Below, piece by piece: positions 16,630-24,836 of a DNA stretch of 64,000 bases (positions are counted from its first letter, which is position 1; each line of letters begins with the position of its first letter). The translations under genes were made by a program, and so were the position numbers. The DNA is from Amycolatopsis eburnea. Its GTDB lineage: Bacteria; Actinomycetota; Actinomycetes; Mycobacteriales; Pseudonocardiaceae. The notes below the pieces were generated by a model that had not been told where the DNA came from, ran no database searches, and saw only the letters and a program-made list of their open reading frames with translations. Location of the stretch: contig NZ_RSEC01000063.1 of NCBI RefSeq assembly GCF_003937945.1, positions 62,001-126,000 on the forward strand, in the 5' to 3' direction.

Positions 16630-18066
16630 ATGCGGCTCGGCCAGACCGCCGTCGTCCTGGGCGGCAGCGCCGCCGGTCTCTGCACCGCCGGTGCCCTCGC
16701 CCCCTTCTTCGACCAGGTGCTCGTGCTGGAACGCGACCGGCTGCCGGCCGGTGCCGAACACCGGCGCGGGGTCCCGCAGAGCAAGCACCCGCACTTCCTG
16801 CTGAACTCGGGGCGGCGGGCGATCGGCGCGCTGTTCCCCGGCTTCGAGGACGACCTGATCGCGGCGGGCGGGCTGCACCTGATGCCGTCCATGGACGCGG
16901 CCTACCTCGACGGCGCGGGCTGGTCGGCGCGCAAGCGCAGTGCGATGACGATGATCTACGGCTCGCGGATCCTCATCGAGCGGGTGCTGCGCGACAAGGT
17001 GCGCGAGCTGCCGAACGTCGTGATCCGCGAAGGGGTCACCGCCGGTGGCCTGACCTTCGACGGCGGGGCGGTCACCGGGGTCGAGGCGGGCGAGCGCCTC
17101 GACGCGGACTTCGTCGTCGACGCGATGGGCCGCGGCTCACCCGTCGCCGGCTGGCTCGCGGCGGCCGGGTGGCCCGAACCGCAGACGCAGACGCTCGACG
17201 CCAAGGTCACCTACACCTCGCGCTGGTACGACCTGCCCGCCGAGCGCCCGGCGTCCTGGTGGTGGCGGCACCTGGTGATCATGCCGACCCCGGACAAGGG
17301 CGAGCACCCCGCCGAGCACGACTTCCTGGTCAACTTCTTCCCCGTGGAAGGCAACCGGGTCATCGCCTGCATGGGCTCGTGGGGCCTCGAAATGCCCCGC
17401 ACCACCGACGCGTTCGCCGAGGTGGCCCGCCGGGTGCGGACACCGTTGTTCGCCGACGCGATGGAGCGGTGCGAGCCGGTGTCCGAAGTGCACCTGACCC
17501 GCTCGACCGGCAACAAGTGGCGCCGCTACGACCGCCTGCGCACGCCGCCGCGCGGCCTGGCGTTCGTCGGGGACGCGATCTGCGCCTTCAACCCCTTCTA
17601 CGCGCAGGGCATCAGCTCCGCGGCGGGCTCGGCGCTGCTCCTGCGCGAACACCTTTCCCGCGCCGGCCGCCTCGACGACGGCTTCGGCAAGCGCTTCCTC
17701 GCCGCGCAGCGCAAGGCGCTCCAGGTGCCGTGGCGGCTCGCGATGGCGCGGGACCAGGGCTACGAATGCGCCGAGGGCACGGAAAAACCGCCCGAGTGGA
17801 AACGCCGGGTGCTCGCGGCGGTGTCCGCGCCGGCGTTCAGCCTGATCGTCGGCGCCGCCCGGGAAGACGACGTCGTCGACGAGCACTTCGCCAAGGTGTT
17901 CAACCTCGACGAGTCGCTGGGGGACATGCTGGGCAACCCGCGGGTGCTCGCCGGGCTCGTGCGCTACCGCGTCCGCGCCGCGCTGGGGCGGCACCGGGTC
18001 CCGTTCGGGTTCGACCCCCGCGCCGAACCGCCTGCCACGGACTATTCGACGGTGGCCGCGCGATGA
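16630..18066 (+). CDS. FAD-dependent oxidoreductase/monooxygenase
   Basis: 478 aa from ATG at 16630, 9 nt after GGGAG; an in-frame TTG at 16621 abuts the ribosome site and is less likely. The N terminus is a Rossmann dinucleotide fold (AVVLGGSAAGLCTAGAL, ending in acidic VLERD). RGVPQSKHPHFLL is a signature of a group of actinobacterial geranylgeranyl-reductase/hydroxylase-like flavoproteins, and GLAFVGDAICAFNPFYAQGISSA is the second FAD (GD) motif. The substrate is unknown. The stop overlaps the next gene's ATG (ATGA), so it is coupled to a membrane protein of unknown function. The TetR gene downstream probably regulates the set. Confidence 0.82.
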   Translation: MRLGQTAVVLGGSAAGLCTAGALAPFFDQVLVLERDRLPAGAEHRRGVPQSKHPHFLLNSGRRAIGALFPGFEDDLIAAGGLHLMPSMDAAYLDGAGWSARKRSAMTMIYGSRILIERVLRDKVRELPNVVIREGVTAGGLTFDGGAVTGVEAGERLDADFVVDAMGRGSPVAGWLAAAGWPEPQTQTLDAKVTYTSRWYDLPAERPASWWWRHLVIMPTPDKGEHPAEHDFLVNFFPVEGNRVIACMGSWGLEMPRTTDAFAEVARRVRTPLFADAMERCEPVSEVHLTRSTGNKWRRYDRLRTPPRGLAFVGDAICAFNPFYAQGISSAAGSALLLREHLSRAGRLDDGFGKRFLAAQRKALQVPWRLAMARDQGYECAEGTEKPPEWKRRVLAAVSAPAFSLIVGAAREDDVVDEHFAKVFNLDESLGDMLGNPRVLAGLVRYRVRAALGRHRVPFGFDPRAEPPATDYSTVAAR

Positions 18067-19070
18067 GCCCGGGGTGCGGGCCGGACGCCGAGGCCGTCAC
18101 CCGCGGGCTGGGCTTCGACTGTCACGACGTCTCCCCGGTGGTGTCGGTCCGCTTCCCGTGGGACCTGGCGGACTGGACGATGCCGGTGCTCGAAGCGCTC
18201 GTCGTCGCCGGTGCCGTCTTCGCGCTGGTGCACGCCGTCCGGCGGTACCGCGCGGGTGATCCGGTCAACCTGGCGCTGTGGGGCGCTTCGCTGGTCTACC
18301 TGTTCGTCACCGAACCGCCGTTGTACTTCCCCGAGTGGTTCGGCCTCGACGAGCTGTACGGCTTCATCTTCGCCCACAACCGGTTCACCGTGCAGTTCAT
18401 GGGGGACCGGCTGCCGCTCTACATCGTGGCGTTCTACCCGGCGTTCAGCCAGCTCGCCTACGAAGTCGTGCGGTCGCTCGGGATCTTCCGCCGCGGCGCG
18501 CTGCGCGGCGCGGTGGCCGTCGCCTTCGTGTGCCAGGTGTTCTACGAGGTCTTCGACCAGATCGGGCCGCCGCTGAAGTGGTGGGCCTGGAACCCCGGCA
18601 ACGCCATCGTCAACCACCCCGCGCTCGCGACCGTGCCGATGACCAGCATGCTGCTGTTCGCCTCGGTTTCGATGGCGGCGATGACGTACCTGGTCGTGCG
18701 CCTGCGCGGCCGGGCCGCGTTCCTGCTGGCCGGCGTGCTCACGCCGTTCGCGATGGTGGTCGCCGGCCTCCCGGCGAGCCTGTTCCAGGGGAACTTCCCC
18801 GTGCAGGCCTGGATCCTCGGCGCCGAGCTGGCCGTGGTCTGGCTGGCCGGCGGCTGGATCGTCGCCACCCAGCGGTCCCTTGTGGACGTGTCCGCCTTCG
18901 CCCGGATCTACCCCGCCGCCTACCTGGGTGTCCTGGCCGCGATCTGGGTGGCCGCACTGCCGTCTCACGAAGTCCCGATCGAAAGCGGGCTCTACGCGCT
19001 CGCCTGCTTCGCGGCGGCCGGCCTGGTGCTCGCCACGCTGCACCGGGCCCGCCGGCCCGCGCCGGTGTGA
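18063..19070 (+). CDS. Integral membrane protein, unknown function
   Basis: 335 aa, starting in an ATGA overlap with the preceding flavoprotein. Hydrophobic helices occur at roughly residues 45-60, 72-90, 120-140, 150-170, 195-215, 225-245, 255-275, 285-305 and 310-325, giving about eight or nine transmembrane segments. Between them are aromatic and acidic loops (EPPLYFPEWFGLDELYGFIFAHN). I do not recognise the family. Coupling to an FAD enzyme suggests it handles the same lipophilic substrate or acts as a membrane partner; that is inference. Confidence 0.75.
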   Translation: MSPGCGPDAEAVTRGLGFDCHDVSPVVSVRFPWDLADWTMPVLEALVVAGAVFALVHAVRRYRAGDPVNLALWGASLVYLFVTEPPLYFPEWFGLDELYGFIFAHNRFTVQFMGDRLPLYIVAFYPAFSQLAYEVVRSLGIFRRGALRGAVAVAFVCQVFYEVFDQIGPPLKWWAWNPGNAIVNHPALATVPMTSMLLFASVSMAAMTYLVVRLRGRAAFLLAGVLTPFAMVVAGLPASLFQGNFPVQAWILGAELAVVWLAGGWIVATQRSLVDVSAFARIYPAAYLGVLAAIWVAALPSHEVPIESGLYALACFAAAGLVLATLHRARRPAPV

Positions 19071-19082
19071 GCGTCGGGGAAG

Positions 19083-19691
19083 ATGGCGGGCATGGGGCAC
19101 CACGGATGGCGGGGCAACCCGCCCGCTACGGAAGACGAGGCACGCCGCCGCATCGTCGAGGCGGCGACGGCGTGCCTCGACCGCGTCGGGCCGGCGAAGA
19201 CGAGCCTGTCCGATGTGGCCGCCGAGGCGGGCGTCACCCGGCAGACCGTCTACCGCTACTTCCCGAGCCTGAAGGACATCCTCCGCGCGGTCGGGCTGGC
19301 CGGGGTCGAGGAGTTCGCCGCACGGATGGAACGCCACCTCGCCACGTTCGGCACCGCCGCCGAAGCCGCGGTGGAGTCGGTGGTGTGGGCCGTCCGCACG
19401 GTCCCCGGCGAGCCCCACCTCGGTCTGCTCCTGCAGGCGGGCGAAGCCGACTTCTTCACCGACGGCGTGATCTCGCCGCTCGCGTTCTCCTTCGGCACGC
19501 GCATCCTCCGCAACGTCCCGGTCGACTGGGCGGCGGCGGGCGTCACCACCGAGGCGGACTTCCGCGGTCTCGCGGAGGTCCTGATGCGCCTGTTCATGTC
19601 GTTCCTGCAGCACCCGACGACCCCGCCGCCCGCCGACGACGAGCTGCGCGCGCTGGTCCGCCGCTGGCTCGGCCCGGCCCTCGGCGGCTGA
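19083..19691 (+). CDS. TetR-family transcriptional regulator
   Basis: 202 aa; ATG at 19083, or ATG at 19092, both reachable from GGGGAAG. Helix-turn-helix: TSLSDVAAEAGVTRQTVYRYFPSLKDILRAV. It is the third gene of the flavoprotein-membrane protein operon, 12 bp after the membrane gene, and probably its autoregulator. It ends 2 bp from the convergent DUF2235 gene. Confidence 0.9.
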   Translation: MAGMGHHGWRGNPPATEDEARRRIVEAATACLDRVGPAKTSLSDVAAEAGVTRQTVYRYFPSLKDILRAVGLAGVEEFAARMERHLATFGTAAEAAVESVVWAVRTVPGEPHLGLLLQAGEADFFTDGVISPLAFSFGTRILRNVPVDWAAAGVTTEADFRGLAEVLMRLFMSFLQHPTTPPPADDELRALVRRWLGPALGG

Positions 19692-19693
19692 CC

Positions 19694-20737
19694 TCATACC
19701 TCCGTGATGCGCGGCGACTCGAGGTACTTCACCAGGTTCGGCGGCGCGTAGGGCGGCCGCATGGTCTCGTGGCGGTGCTGCGCGCACGACGCGAGCGACT
19801 CCGACGGCGGGTCCACCACGCCGATCTCGCGGTCGATCGAGCCGAACCACTTGTACAGCCGGTTCAGCGAGTTGTGCAGCACGCCGAGGTCGTCCGCGGC
19901 CGGCAGGCCGTCGAACCCGTCCGGGGTGAAGACCAGCCCGCACTTCTCGGCCCTGGCCACCAGCCAGTGCAGGGCGAGCCCCGACAGACCCTGCTCGGGG
20001 TAGCCGCCGCCGACGTCGGAGTGCGCGCCGCAGAACCAGACCTGCTCGCGCTCCTGGCCGTCGGCGCCGGGCGAGGGCAGCCAGATGGCGGGCCGGAACG
20101 CCTTCCGGTGCTCGTCCACGGCCAGTGCCTGGAAGGCCGACTGCACGGTCGACGTCAGCTGCGTGTCGTGGAACTGCCAGCGCCGGTTCAGCAGGTTGAG
20201 CAGGCGGCCGCCGCTGAGCGGGATGCCCAGCGCGCCCACGGTGTCCCAGACGCCGACGAACCGGACCGGCGTCACGTCCTGGTGCGCGAAGCGGTCCCGG
20301 AATTCCCGCGCCGCGGGGCTCGCCGGCCCGGTCGCCGGATCCCGGTCGCGGTAGAGCCGGTAGGCCTCGTCGACCCGGCTCGCGTGCCGGGGGAGCAGCA
20401 CGCCGCAGTTGCGGATCAGGCCGACGGCGCTGCGCGCGGTGTAGGCGCCGCGGCTGAAGCCGAAGAAGAACAGCTCGTCCCCGGGCTCGTAGTGCTCGAC
20501 GACGAACCGGTAGGCGTCGCGCACGTTGGCGGACAGCCCCCAGCCGAACGCGCCGCCGGCCAGCCGGTCCCACAACCGCTTCCCGGTCCCGACGCCTTCG
20601 TGGTAGTGCACCAGCTGCTTCGTGCCGGCCGGATCCACCGCGGCGACGGCGTCCTTGACCTTGACGACGTTCGTCGGCGCCTTCTGGGTGAGTGAGTTCC
20701 AGGTGCCGTCACAGCAGACGACCAGTCGTTTCGCCAT
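19694..20737 (-). CDS. DUF2235 alpha/beta hydrolase (Tle1-like phospholipase fold)
   Basis: 347 aa from ATG at 20737 (MAKRLVVCCDGTWNS); the upstream 34 residues are not supported. Hallmarks of DUF2235 are all present: CCDGTWN at the start, YHEGVGTG, the nucleophile elbow GFSRGAYTAR (GxSxG), GVWDTVGALG with an acidic residue, and WFCGAHSDVGGGYPE containing the likely catalytic His. Relatives include type VI secretion phospholipase Tle1, but most actinobacterial copies are stand-alone and uncharacterised. There is no signal peptide. No secretion or immunity neighbour is visible, so an intracellular lipase/esterase role is as likely as effector activity. Confidence 0.85.
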   Translation of the reverse strand: MAKRLVVCCDGTWNSLTQKAPTNVVKVKDAVAAVDPAGTKQLVHYHEGVGTGKRLWDRLAGGAFGWGLSANVRDAYRFVVEHYEPGDELFFFGFSRGAYTARSAVGLIRNCGVLLPRHASRVDEAYRLYRDRDPATGPASPAAREFRDRFAHQDVTPVRFVGVWDTVGALGIPLSGGRLLNLLNRRWQFHDTQLTSTVQSAFQALAVDEHRKAFRPAIWLPSPGADGQEREQVWFCGAHSDVGGGYPEQGLSGLALHWLVARAEKCGLVFTPDGFDGLPAADDLGVLHNSLNRLYKWFGSIDREIGVVDPPSESLASCAQHRHETMRPPYAPPNLVKYLESPRITEV

Positions 20738-20839
20738 CGTTGCCTCCCCGGCGCCGGACATGCGTGAGTCGCATCCGGACGGTGGCCCGTTACTCCGCCC
20801 GATTGCGTCCGGGTAACGCATCCCTTGCGATCGTTGCAC

Positions 20840-20868
20840 TTGATGTCAATTACCCACGTCCCTAGCGT
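20840..20868 (+). promoter_or_regulatory. Promoter of the NmrA-like gene, leaderless
   Basis: TTGATG (20840-20845), a 17-bp spacer and TAGCGT (20863-20868) lie so that the ATG at 20876 is 7 nt after the -10. Transcription would start at or near the start codon. GAAAGG in that gap could still act as a ribosome site if initiation is slightly upstream. Confidence 0.6.
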
Positions 20869-20875
20869 GAAAGGC

Positions 20876-21484
20876 ATGAACCTCACCGTCCTCGCGGCGT
20901 CCGGCCGGACCGGCCTCGAGCTCACCCGGGAAGCCCTCCGGCGCGGCCACACCGTCACCGCCGTCGCCCGCGACCCCGCCCGCATCCCGCTGCCCGACGG
21001 CGGCGGGCTGCGCAAAGCCACCGCCGACGTCGCCGACCCGGCGAGCGTCGCCGCCGTCATCGGGGCCGGTTCCGTCGTCCTTTCCGGACTCGGCACGGAC
21101 CGCGCGGGCACGCTGCTGGCCGGCGCGGAAGCCGTGATCGCCGCCGGGCCGGCCCGGATCATCTGGCTGGGCGCGTACGGCACCGGCCCGTCCGCCGAAG
21201 CCGCCGGGGAAGCCGCCGGCGTGCTCGGGAAAGTCCTGGGCGACCGGCTCGCGGACAAGGTCGCCGCCGACACCGCCGTCCTAGCCGCCGGGGGCACGGT
21301 CTTCCACGCCGGGATGCTCACCGACGGACCGGAAAGCCCGGACCGGCGCACCGCCGGGCTGGCCGAAGCACCGCCGTTCGACCTCGGGGCGAAGATCACG
21401 CGGGCCACCGTCGCCGCGGCCATGCTCGACGAAGCCGAGCACCCACGCTTCGCCGGCGCGGTCGCGCTACCGCTGGCCGGCTAG
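20876..21484 (+). CDS. NmrA-like NAD(P)-binding protein
   Basis: 202 aa. Rossmann-type start MNLTVLAASGRTGLELTREALRRGHTVTAVARDPARI resembles atypical SDRs of the NmrA/NAD(P)H-binding group (biliverdin reductase B-like). No YxxxK catalytic pair is seen, so it may sense or bind NADP rather than reduce a substrate, or act as a quinone reductase. The stop codon shares a CTAG tetramer with the convergent LysR stop. Confidence 0.8.
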   Translation: MNLTVLAASGRTGLELTREALRRGHTVTAVARDPARIPLPDGGGLRKATADVADPASVAAVIGAGSVVLSGLGTDRAGTLLAGAEAVIAAGPARIIWLGAYGTGPSAEAAGEAAGVLGKVLGDRLADKVAADTAVLAAGGTVFHAGMLTDGPESPDRRTAGLAEAPPFDLGAKITRATVAAAMLDEAEHPRFAGAVALPLAG

Positions 21485-22380
21485 CCCGCGACGACCTCTT
21501 CGAAGGCCGCCGCCACCTGCTCGCGCAGCCAGGCGTGCGCGGGGTCGGAGTCGTAGCGCTGGTGCCAGGTGCAGCTGACCGGCGCCGCCGGCGAGTCCAC
21601 CGGCAGCGGCCGGGTGACCAGCCCGAACGCCTCGATCAGCGGGCGGCCGAGGAGCGCGGTGCAGGTGACCAGCACGTCGCCGCGCGCCGCCGTCTGCAGG
21701 GCCGTCGAGAGGGTCGCCACCGCCGCGACCACCTGGCGCCGCAGGCCTTCGGCGGCCAGGACGTCGTCGATCGGCGCGGTCAGCCGGCCGCGCCGGGAGA
21801 CCACGACGTGCGGGTGCGCGGCGAAGGCACGCAGGTCGAGGGCGTCGGCGCACGGGTGCCCCCGCCGCATCGCGACGACGAGCGAGTCGTGGCCGATGAC
21901 CTCGGACCGGAACTCGGGCAGCGCCGGCCGCCCGCCGCCGAGTTCGAGGTCCACGCGGCCGTGGCGCAGGTCGTCGGTGTCGGCCGAGTTTTCGGCCAGC
22001 ACCCGGAGCCGCACGCCGGGGGCGTGCGCCATGAGCCGGCCGGCCAGCACCGGGACCACCGACGCGGCGAGCGCGTCGTGGCACTGGATCGTGAAGGTGC
22101 GGTCCAGCGCGGCCAGGTCCAGCTCGCGGGCCGGCGTCAGCACCTCGCGGGCCTGCCGGACCAGCCGGTGCACGTCTTCCCGGACCGCCAGCGCGTACGG
22201 CGTCGGCGCCATCGTGTGGCCGGTGCGCACGAGGATGTCGTCGCCGGTCACCTTGCGCAGCCGCCCGAGCGTGCGGCTCACCGCCGGCGACGACAGGTGC
22301 AGCCGCTCGGCCGCGCCCATCACGCTGCCTTCCTCGAGCAGCGCGTCGAACACGGTGAGCAAGTTCAAGTCCAGGTGCAC
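21481..22380 (-). CDS. LysR-family transcriptional regulator
   Basis: 299 aa. N-terminal winged helix LNLLTVFDALLEEGSVMGAAERLHLSSPAVSRTLGRLRKVTGD is canonical; the C-terminal PBP2-like sensor follows. The HxMxPTPYA stretch resembles the NodD/SyrM-like subgroup. It is divergent from the IMPase-like gene across 26 bp, so that gene is the likely target. The stop overlaps the stop of the convergent upstream gene by 4 bp. Confidence 0.92.
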   Translation of the reverse strand: MHLDLNLLTVFDALLEEGSVMGAAERLHLSSPAVSRTLGRLRKVTGDDILVRTGHTMAPTPYALAVREDVHRLVRQAREVLTPARELDLAALDRTFTIQCHDALAASVVPVLAGRLMAHAPGVRLRVLAENSADTDDLRHGRVDLELGGGRPALPEFRSEVIGHDSLVVAMRRGHPCADALDLRAFAAHPHVVVSRRGRLTAPIDDVLAAEGLRRQVVAAVATLSTALQTAARGDVLVTCTALLGRPLIEAFGLVTRPLPVDSPAAPVSCTWHQRYDSDPAHAWLREQVAAAFEEVVAG

Positions 22381-22406
22381 ATCGCCAGAAAACCACAGGA
22401 GGAAAA

Positions 22407-23177
22407 ATGACCCACGAACCGCTCGCCACCGCCGTCCGCGAGGCCGGTGCCCGCGTGCTCGCGCGCTACGCCACCGCGTCCCGGCCGCCCGGGCTGCCGG
22501 AGGTGCTGGCGGACCTGCGCGCCAACGACGCCGCCGTCGCCGATGTGCTGCGCCCGGCGCTCGCCGAGATCCGGCCGGAGGCGCGCTGGCTCGACGACGA
22601 ACACGGCTCCGGGCCGCTGGCCCCGGGCGAGTGGTGGCTCGTCGACCCGGTCGGCGGGAACGTCAACGCGGTGCACGGCATGCCCGACTGGAACATCGGG
22701 GTCAGCCTCGTCCGCGACGGGCGCCCGGTGCTGGCGGCGCTGTACGCCCCGGTCGCGGACGAGCTGTTCACCGCCACCGAGGGCGGCGGCGCGTTCCTGA
22801 ACGGGGCGCCGCTGCGGGTCTCCGCCAAGACGTCGCTGGACGGCGCGCTCGCCGGGACCGGGCAGGCGCAACCCGGGCACGACGCCGCCTTCTTCGAGCG
22901 CATGGGCCGGTCGTTCGCCGCGATGTCGGCGGCCGCGCTGTACGTCCGGATCTCCGTGCCGGTGAGCCACCAGCTCGCCCAGGTCGCGGCGGGCCGGATG
23001 GACCTGCACTGGCAGCCCGACAACGTCCGCTCGCACGCGGCAGGCGTGCTGCTCGTCCAGGAGGCGGGCGGCACGGTGACCGACCTCGAGGGCAAGCCGT
23101 GGGACCTCACGAGCGAGAGCTACCTCGCCGCCGCGCCCGGCGTGCACGCGGCGGCGCTGGAGGTCCTCACGGCTTGA
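22407..23177 (+). CDS. Inositol monophosphatase-family protein with degenerate active site
   Basis: 256 aa. The fold is recognisable: Glu65 in DDEHG, strand WWLVDPVGG, GAFLNGAPLRVS, and HAAGVLLVQEAGGTVTD near the end. IMPases need the motif DPxDGTxNF for three metal ions and the attacking water; here it is D80-P-V-G-G-N-V-N-A, so the second Asp is Gly and the Thr is Asn. The C-terminal WDxAAG aspartate is also replaced (RSHAAG). Two of the metal ligands are therefore missing, so classical phosphatase activity is doubtful. A binding or regulatory role, or a changed reaction, is inferred. The ribosome site AGGAGG lies 6-11 nt upstream. Divergent LysR gene 26 bp away. Confidence 0.8.
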   Translation: MTHEPLATAVREAGARVLARYATASRPPGLPEVLADLRANDAAVADVLRPALAEIRPEARWLDDEHGSGPLAPGEWWLVDPVGGNVNAVHGMPDWNIGVSLVRDGRPVLAALYAPVADELFTATEGGGAFLNGAPLRVSAKTSLDGALAGTGQAQPGHDAAFFERMGRSFAAMSAAALYVRISVPVSHQLAQVAAGRMDLHWQPDNVRSHAAGVLLVQEAGGTVTDLEGKPWDLTSESYLAAAPGVHAAALEVLTA

Positions 23178-23184
23178 CCGTCGA

Positions 23185-24588
23185 TCAGAAGTCGTCCGGC
23201 GTGCTCACCCGGCTCTTGACCAGCGATCCCGACTCCGTCAGTGCACCGCTGCCGTAGTTGCCGCCGGCGCAGGAACCGGGCTTGAGCGCGGCACTGCTTT
23301 CGTTGGCGTCGGAGTAGGTCCAGTTCGCGTAGCCGATCTTCAGCTGGTCGAGCAGGTCCAGCCAGGCCGTCGTGCTGGACTGGTCGAGCGCGCCGCCGCC
23401 GGTGGCGCTCACCGTGCCGAACTCCGTCACGAACAGCGGCAGCTTCGTGGCCGCCCGGCTCACCGTGGACCGGTAGTTGTCCTTGTGGCTCGCCGCGTAG
23501 AAGTGGAACGTGTACATGATGTTCGGCGCGTTGACCGGGTTGTTGACGATCTCGGTTTCGTTCGACCCGTCGGAGACGCCGAGCGACGACCAGCCGCGGG
23601 TGCCGACGATCACGACCGCGTCCGGGTCGGCGGCCCGGATCACCGGGATGACCTGCTCGGCGTAGCTCTTGATCGCGCCCCAGCTCACGCCGTTGGGTTC
23701 GTTGGCGATCTCGTAGATGACGTTCTTCTTGGCCGCGTTGCGCGCGGCCACCGAGGCGAAGAACGTCTTGGCGCGGTCGAGGTTGTAGTTCGGGTCGCCG
23801 GGGGTGAGGGTGTGGAAGTCGATCACCGCGTACATCCCGCGTTGCTCGGCTTCGTCGACGAGGCTGTTGACCCGGGCGGTGAACCAGGGCGGGTTGGTCT
23901 CGTAGCCCTGCTCCTGCACGTACATGGCGATGCGCAGCAGGTCGGCGTGCCAGTCGTTGGCCAGCGCGTCCAGGGAGGCGTCGTTGTAGCAGCCGTCGAA
24001 CCACTGGAGGCCGTGCGTGCTCATGCCGCGCAGCTGCACGACGCGGTTGGCCTCGCCGCAGAGGTGGACGCCGCAGACGTGCAGCTGCCCGTTGGCCGCG
24101 AGCGGCGTGCGCCCGGACGGCGGGGTGGTCGTGGTGGTCGTCGGCGTGGTCGGTGTCGTCGTCGGGCCGGGGCCGGTGGTGCCCGTGCAGGTGACGCCGT
24201 TCAGCGTGAACGACGACGGCACGGGGTTGGCGCCGGTGGTGGTCCCGGTGAAGCCGAGGTCGGCCGACGCGCCGGACGCCAGCGCCCGGTTCCAGTCGGT
24301 GTTGGTGGCGGTGGCCGTCGCGCCGCTCTGCGACCAGGTCGCGTTCCAGCCCTGGGCCACCTTCTGGCCGGCGTCGGGGAAGGTGAACCGCAGCGACCAG
24401 CCGGAGAGGGCGTCACCGAGGTTGGTGATCTTGACCCCGGCCTGGAAGCCGCCTTGCCACTGGTTGGTGACGGTGTAGTCGACTCGGCAGCCTTGCACGG
24501 CGGCCTCGGCCTGGGGCATGAGCAGCACGCCCGTGGCACCGAGGGTTGTCGCGCAGGCGGCCGCCAGCGCAGCAGTGGAGCGCTTCAT
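23185..24588 (-). CDS. Secreted cellulase, CBM2-linker-GH5
   Basis: 467 aa. Residues 1-29 are a Sec signal peptide ending AEA. Residues ~30-133 are a CBM2 cellulose-binding module (NQWQGGF, LSGWSLRF, GWNATWSQSG, paired Cys). Residues ~135-158 are a Thr/Pro linker. Residues ~165-467 are a GH5 (beta/alpha)8 domain with acid/base Glu in YEIANEPNG and nucleophile Glu in FVTEFGT. It should hydrolyse beta-1,4-glucan outside the cell. A perfect CebR-type box lies 43 bp upstream, so repression in the absence of cello-oligosaccharides is expected. It is flanked by genes unrelated to cellulose use. Confidence 0.95.
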   Translation of the reverse strand: MKRSTAALAAACATTLGATGVLLMPQAEAAVQGCRVDYTVTNQWQGGFQAGVKITNLGDALSGWSLRFTFPDAGQKVAQGWNATWSQSGATATATNTDWNRALASGASADLGFTGTTTGANPVPSSFTLNGVTCTGTTGPGPTTTPTTPTTTTTTPPSGRTPLAANGQLHVCGVHLCGEANRVVQLRGMSTHGLQWFDGCYNDASLDALANDWHADLLRIAMYVQEQGYETNPPWFTARVNSLVDEAEQRGMYAVIDFHTLTPGDPNYNLDRAKTFFASVAARNAAKKNVIYEIANEPNGVSWGAIKSYAEQVIPVIRAADPDAVVIVGTRGWSSLGVSDGSNETEIVNNPVNAPNIMYTFHFYAASHKDNYRSTVSRAATKLPLFVTEFGTVSATGGGALDQSSTTAWLDLLDQLKIGYANWTYSDANESSAALKPGSCAGGNYGSGALTESGSLVKSRVSTPDDF

Positions 24589-24630
24589 CGAACTCCTTCA
24601 GATCGGTCTTGAAAGTTGTCCCGCTGCGAC

Positions 24631-24644
24631 TGGGAGCGCTCCCA
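24631..24644. promoter_or_regulatory. CebR/CelR-type cellulose operator
   Basis: TGGGAGCGCTCCCA, a perfect 14-bp palindrome identical to the CebR (Streptomyces) / CelR (Thermobifida) box, lies 43 bp upstream of the cellulase start codon. LacI-family CebR binds such sites and leaves on cellobiose/cellotriose. No cebR gene is in the window, so control would be in trans. Confidence 0.92.
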
Positions 24645-24836
24645 AGAATAGGACCACCTTGGACCGCCCGGCGTCAAGAGCGGCGTCGATCGAGTCGAAC
24701 GCGCGGGGTGCGGACTAGGCGCCGCTCATGCGGGGACGGGCCGATCTCACACGGCCGCCAGTGTCATGTTCACCTTCCGGGCCCGTTCGCATTCGACAGG
24801 AGGAGGTGCCCGGCGCGCCGGACCTAGCCTCGGTCC

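Noticed and set aside
24100..24180. Short-period Thr/Pro repeat as a microsatellite
   Set aside because: It is the ordinary linker of the cellulase between CBM2 and GH5.
24797..24804. AGGAGG-type ribosome site upstream of the NRPS
   Set aside because: It is over 30 nt from the ATG, and no in-frame start codon follows at a usable distance; leaderless initiation fits better.
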